Below, piece by piece: positions 6,475 through 8,783 of a DNA stretch of 8,783 bases (position 1 is the stretch's first letter; each line of letters opens with the position of its first letter). Under the pieces are notes generated by a model, which worked only from the letters and a program-made list of their open reading frames with translations, made no database searches and was not told the DNA's origin. Position numbers and translations under genes: made by a program. This stretch comes from Planctomycetaceae bacterium (lineage in GTDB: Bacteria > Planctomycetota > Planctomycetia > Pirellulales > Thermoguttaceae). The stretch spans positions 1 to 8,783 of the forward strand of contig JAISQS010000672.1 of assembly GCA_031274045.1 (NCBI GenBank). The letters run 5' to 3'.

Positions 6475-8451
6475 ATGCACCAAAAAAGCATCTATCAGGA
6501 ATTTCAGTTTTCAAAAGAAGACAATTTGTTAAAGCGTTTTGAAGAGATACAAGATTTTATTTATTCGCATGACGGTTTATCGCCGCAGCAGACTTTGGAA
6601 GAATTTGTTAAGGTTTTGTTCATTAAAATATTCGATGAGCAATCAGGTAATAACCGGTTTGTTTTTGCGGATGATGAAAGAGAGGGTGTTCGTTCGGCGG
6701 ACAAAATAAATGTTTTTACAAATCGTATTGCTTCTCTTTTTAATGAAACAAAAAAACAATATGAAGATGTATTCGACAAAGATGATCGGATTCGGCTTTC
6801 CGAGAATGTACTTGGTTTTATTGTTGACAAGTTACAAAATATTTCGCTTCTTGCATCCGCAAACGATGTCAAAGGTCTCGCGTTTCAAAAATTCCTTTCG
6901 CATTACGAAAAAGGGGGACGCGGGCAATTTTTCACGCCGGAACCGGTTATCGATTTTTGTGTCAAAATGATTGATCCGAAAGAAGACGAAACGATTATTG
7001 ATCCTGCTTGCGGCAGCGGCGGTTTTTTGTTTGCCGCCCTCGAACATCTCCGTAACCACTCCGCCAAAACAGCCGCCGACATCATAAAAAAACAACTTTA
7101 CGGTATCGATATAAGTCAAAGTATCACGCGGATAGCAAGAATGAAATTGATATTGGAGGCAAATTGCGATACCAATATTTTTTGTTTTAATACATTGGAA
7201 TCTATTGACTCCGTCAGGCAGAAACTTGGAACGCATGATGGTTTTGATATTGTTTTGACCAATCCTCCTTTTGGTGCCAAAATATCGGAAACGCATCTTT
7301 TATCATCGTTCGATTTGGGACATAAATGGGTTGCACACCAAGACTGCTTTTCACGAACAAAAATATTGCATAACAGTCAAACCGCCGAAATCCTGTTTAT
7401 TGAACGCTCATTGCAATTACTCAAAGACGGCGGCAGAATGGCAATCGTTTTGCCCAATGGAAATTTTGACAACTCCTCACTTGCTTACCTCCGCTACTAC
7501 ATCAAAGACCGAGCGGATGTTCTTGCAGTTGTCCGGCTCCCGCAGGAAACATTTATTCCGTATGGAACCGGCGTAAAAACTTCGATACTTTTTCTTCAAA
7601 AAAAATCACATGAAAAACATCCCCCAAAAACATTTTTCTCTGCTATTTTAAAATTAGGTTATCAAGGCAACAAAAACGGTACGCCTGTTTTCCGAAACGA
7701 TAAATATGGTAAGCCGATTAAGATTGATGGTCAGTCTGTTTTGGATGAAGATTTTACTGATGTTGTTCGTGATTTTCAAAGATTCAAAACAGGAAAAAAT
7801 CTTGAATATTCATTTTCGTACTCAATAGATTATTCGCAACTAAACGGACGTTTTGATTACGATTATTACTCGCCGCAACATCGAAAATTTATCGACAAAC
7901 TCACTCCGAATAATTCTGTGCGGCTTGGCGATATTTGTAAAATAGTCAAAGAAAAAAGCAAAAAACTCAAATGCCCTGATGCTCTTGTTGAGTATGTTGA
8001 GTTGTCCGATGTCAACACGAATTCGTTTGAGATTATCAATTCAACTTCGTTTTCTGTCCACGAATTACCAAGCCGCGCAAGTTACGAAATACAGACCGGC
8101 GACATCATAACAGCAATTGCAGGCAATTCTGTCGGCACGCGAAAACATGCAACGGCATTGGTTGCGGAGGAATACAATGGTTGTATTTGTACAAATGGTT
8201 TCCGCATATTTCGAGATGTGCAAATTGATCCGTATTTTTTTCTGTTCTTTCTCAAGTCGGATATGTTCCTAAATCAGATGTTCATGCTACGCACCGGTGC
8301 CGCAATACCAAACGTTTCCGATACCGATTTGGCAAATGTCCGTATTTATTTGCCTGAAAAATTGATGATAGAAAGTGTCAGCCAAGCCATGAAAAAATCA
8401 TTTGATTTACGCACACAATCACGACTACTCATTGAACAAATTACCCTTTGA
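6475..8451 (+). CDS. Adenine-specific DNA methyltransferase fused to an HsdS-like recognition domain
   Basis: This is predicted to methylate adenine N6 in a specific DNA sequence with S-adenosylmethionine, protecting it from the upstream nuclease. Residues about 15-140 form an HsdM-like helical N-terminus. The gamma-class N6-methyltransferase core follows: GRGQFFTP (148-155), motif I DPACGSGGF (176-184) for SAM binding, YGIDIS (209-214) and the catalytic NPPF (263-266). The C-terminus (about 455-658) resembles one half of a Type I HsdS subunit. It has RFDYDYYSP, VRLGDICKIV (482-491), YEIQTGDIITAI (537-548), RTGAAIPNVSDTDLANV (606-622) and a helical tail that could dimerise. Only one target recognition domain is present, and no nuclease motif is seen in the N-terminus. 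At 658 residues it is longer than typical HsdM (about 500) because of the fusion. Type I HsdM is the nearest alternative label, but there is no hsdR or hsdS nearby. uvrB begins 15 bases later. Confidence 0.88.
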   Translation: MHQKSIYQEFQFSKEDNLLKRFEEIQDFIYSHDGLSPQQTLEEFVKVLFIKIFDEQSGNNRFVFADDEREGVRSADKINVFTNRIASLFNETKKQYEDVFDKDDRIRLSENVLGFIVDKLQNISLLASANDVKGLAFQKFLSHYEKGGRGQFFTPEPVIDFCVKMIDPKEDETIIDPACGSGGFLFAALEHLRNHSAKTAADIIKKQLYGIDISQSITRIARMKLILEANCDTNIFCFNTLESIDSVRQKLGTHDGFDIVLTNPPFGAKISETHLLSSFDLGHKWVAHQDCFSRTKILHNSQTAEILFIERSLQLLKDGGRMAIVLPNGNFDNSSLAYLRYYIKDRADVLAVVRLPQETFIPYGTGVKTSILFLQKKSHEKHPPKTFFSAILKLGYQGNKNGTPVFRNDKYGKPIKIDGQSVLDEDFTDVVRDFQRFKTGKNLEYSFSYSIDYSQLNGRFDYDYYSPQHRKFIDKLTPNNSVRLGDICKIVKEKSKKLKCPDALVEYVELSDVNTNSFEIINSTSFSVHELPSRASYEIQTGDIITAIAGNSVGTRKHATALVAEEYNGCICTNGFRIFRDVQIDPYFFLFFLKSDMFLNQMFMLRTGAAIPNVSDTDLANVRIYLPEKLMIESVSQAMKKSFDLRTQSRLLIEQITL

Positions 8452-8466
8452 TAACAATACTGAAAA

Positions 8467-8783
8467 ATGTTCGATCTTATATCTCCGTTTAGTCCGTCTG
8501 GTGATCAGCCTCAGGCGATTGATGCTTTGATTCGTGGGGTGGAGTCGGGGCGGAAGATGCAGGCGTTGAAGGGGGTTACCGGTTCGGGTAAAACTTTTAC
8601 GATGGCGAATGTGATTGCGCACTTTAATAAGCCGACGCTTGTGATGTCGCACAACAAAACGCTCGCCGCTCAACTCTACTCCGAATTCAAAACCTTTTTT
8701 CCAAACAATGCTGTTGCGTATTTTGTTTCTTATTACGATTACTACCAACCCGAAGCCTACATCCCACAACGCGATATCTACAT
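8467..8783 (+). CDS. uvrB: Excinuclease ABC subunit B, 5' part (runs off the window)
   Basis: UvrB is the helicase-like damage-verification subunit of nucleotide excision repair. It works with UvrA to find lesions and then with UvrC for incision. The visible 105 codons cover the N-terminal start of helicase domain 1. Seen are SPFSPSGDQPQAI (6-18), Walker A GVTGSGKT (36-43) followed by FTMANVIA, SHNKTLAAQLYSEF (56-69) and the beta-hairpin region FVSYYDYYQPEAYIPQRDIY (82-101), whose tyrosines are used for DNA damage probing in characterised UvrB. The start is ATG 8467, where the protein matches the usual UvrB N-terminus. There is no Shine-Dalgarno. It lies only 15 bases after the methylase stop with no obvious promoter of its own, so it may be read from the restriction-modification transcript. 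Codons switch from T/G-ending to C/A-ending near 8641. The frame is intact to the edge. Confidence 0.97.
   Translation, partial: MFDLISPFSPSGDQPQAIDALIRGVESGRKMQALKGVTGSGKTFTMANVIAHFNKPTLVMSHNKTLAAQLYSEFKTFFPNNAVAYFVSYYDYYQPEAYIPQRDIY

Noticed and set aside
6832..7296. 154-codon - strand ORF inside the methylase gene
   Set aside because: It is antisense to the conserved SAM-binding and NPPF motifs, so it is a shadow frame.
6475..8451. Calling this a complete Type I restriction-modification locus
   Set aside because: No HsdR helicase-nuclease and no two-domain HsdS are present. The recognition domain is single and fused to the methylase.
8425..8769. 114-codon - strand ORF over the uvrB start
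   Set aside because: The + strand here encodes an unmistakable UvrB N-terminus.

Overview
The window holds six protein genes, all on the + strand. They are an HpnH-type hopanoid radical SAM enzyme (159-1193), an Rpn/YhgA-like PD-(D/E)XK protein (about 1351-2463), a POT-family peptide transporter (3166-5025), a two-gene restriction-modification locus (5500-6462 and 6475-8451), and the 5' end of uvrB (8467 to the window edge). No tRNA, rRNA, CRISPR array or complete insertion sequence was seen.

The organism is a hopanoid-producing Gram-negative-type bacterium of moderate G+C. Four features are compatible with Planctomycetota: hpnH, a POT transporter with a large polar insert, most genes lacking a Shine-Dalgarno sequence, and a UvrB with 'SHNKTLAAQL' and 'PQRDIY'. 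This assignment is an inference and is not proven by the window.

Layout. hpnH starts with GTG behind a good Shine-Dalgarno and is bracketed by two copies of a ~30-bp sequence in inverted orientation (91-120 and 1218-1248). The Rpn-like gene follows, then a gene-free stretch of about 700 bases that contains a long imperfect palindrome (2636-2943) and a candidate promoter with an overlapping perfect dyad (3060-3096). The POT gene follows, then a strong hairpin (5102-5137) and about 360 bases without a recognisable gene. The restriction-modification pair comes next, 12 bases apart from each other. uvrB begins 15 bases after the methylase stop.

Functional view. hpnH and uvrB are chromosomal housekeeping or lipid genes. 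The Rpn-like gene, the palindrome and the restriction-modification pair are accessory material set between them. The restriction-modification system is the most interesting unit. It has a small PD-(D/E)XK nuclease and a methylase fused to a single HsdS-like recognition domain. There is no HsdR-type translocase and no separate specificity gene, so it resembles a split Type IIG/IIB-like system rather than Type I.

An odd property runs across most genes. Synonymous codon choice switches in blocks of about 60-600 bases between T/G-ending and A/C-ending codons, which gives alternating keto and amino strand bias inside single genes.
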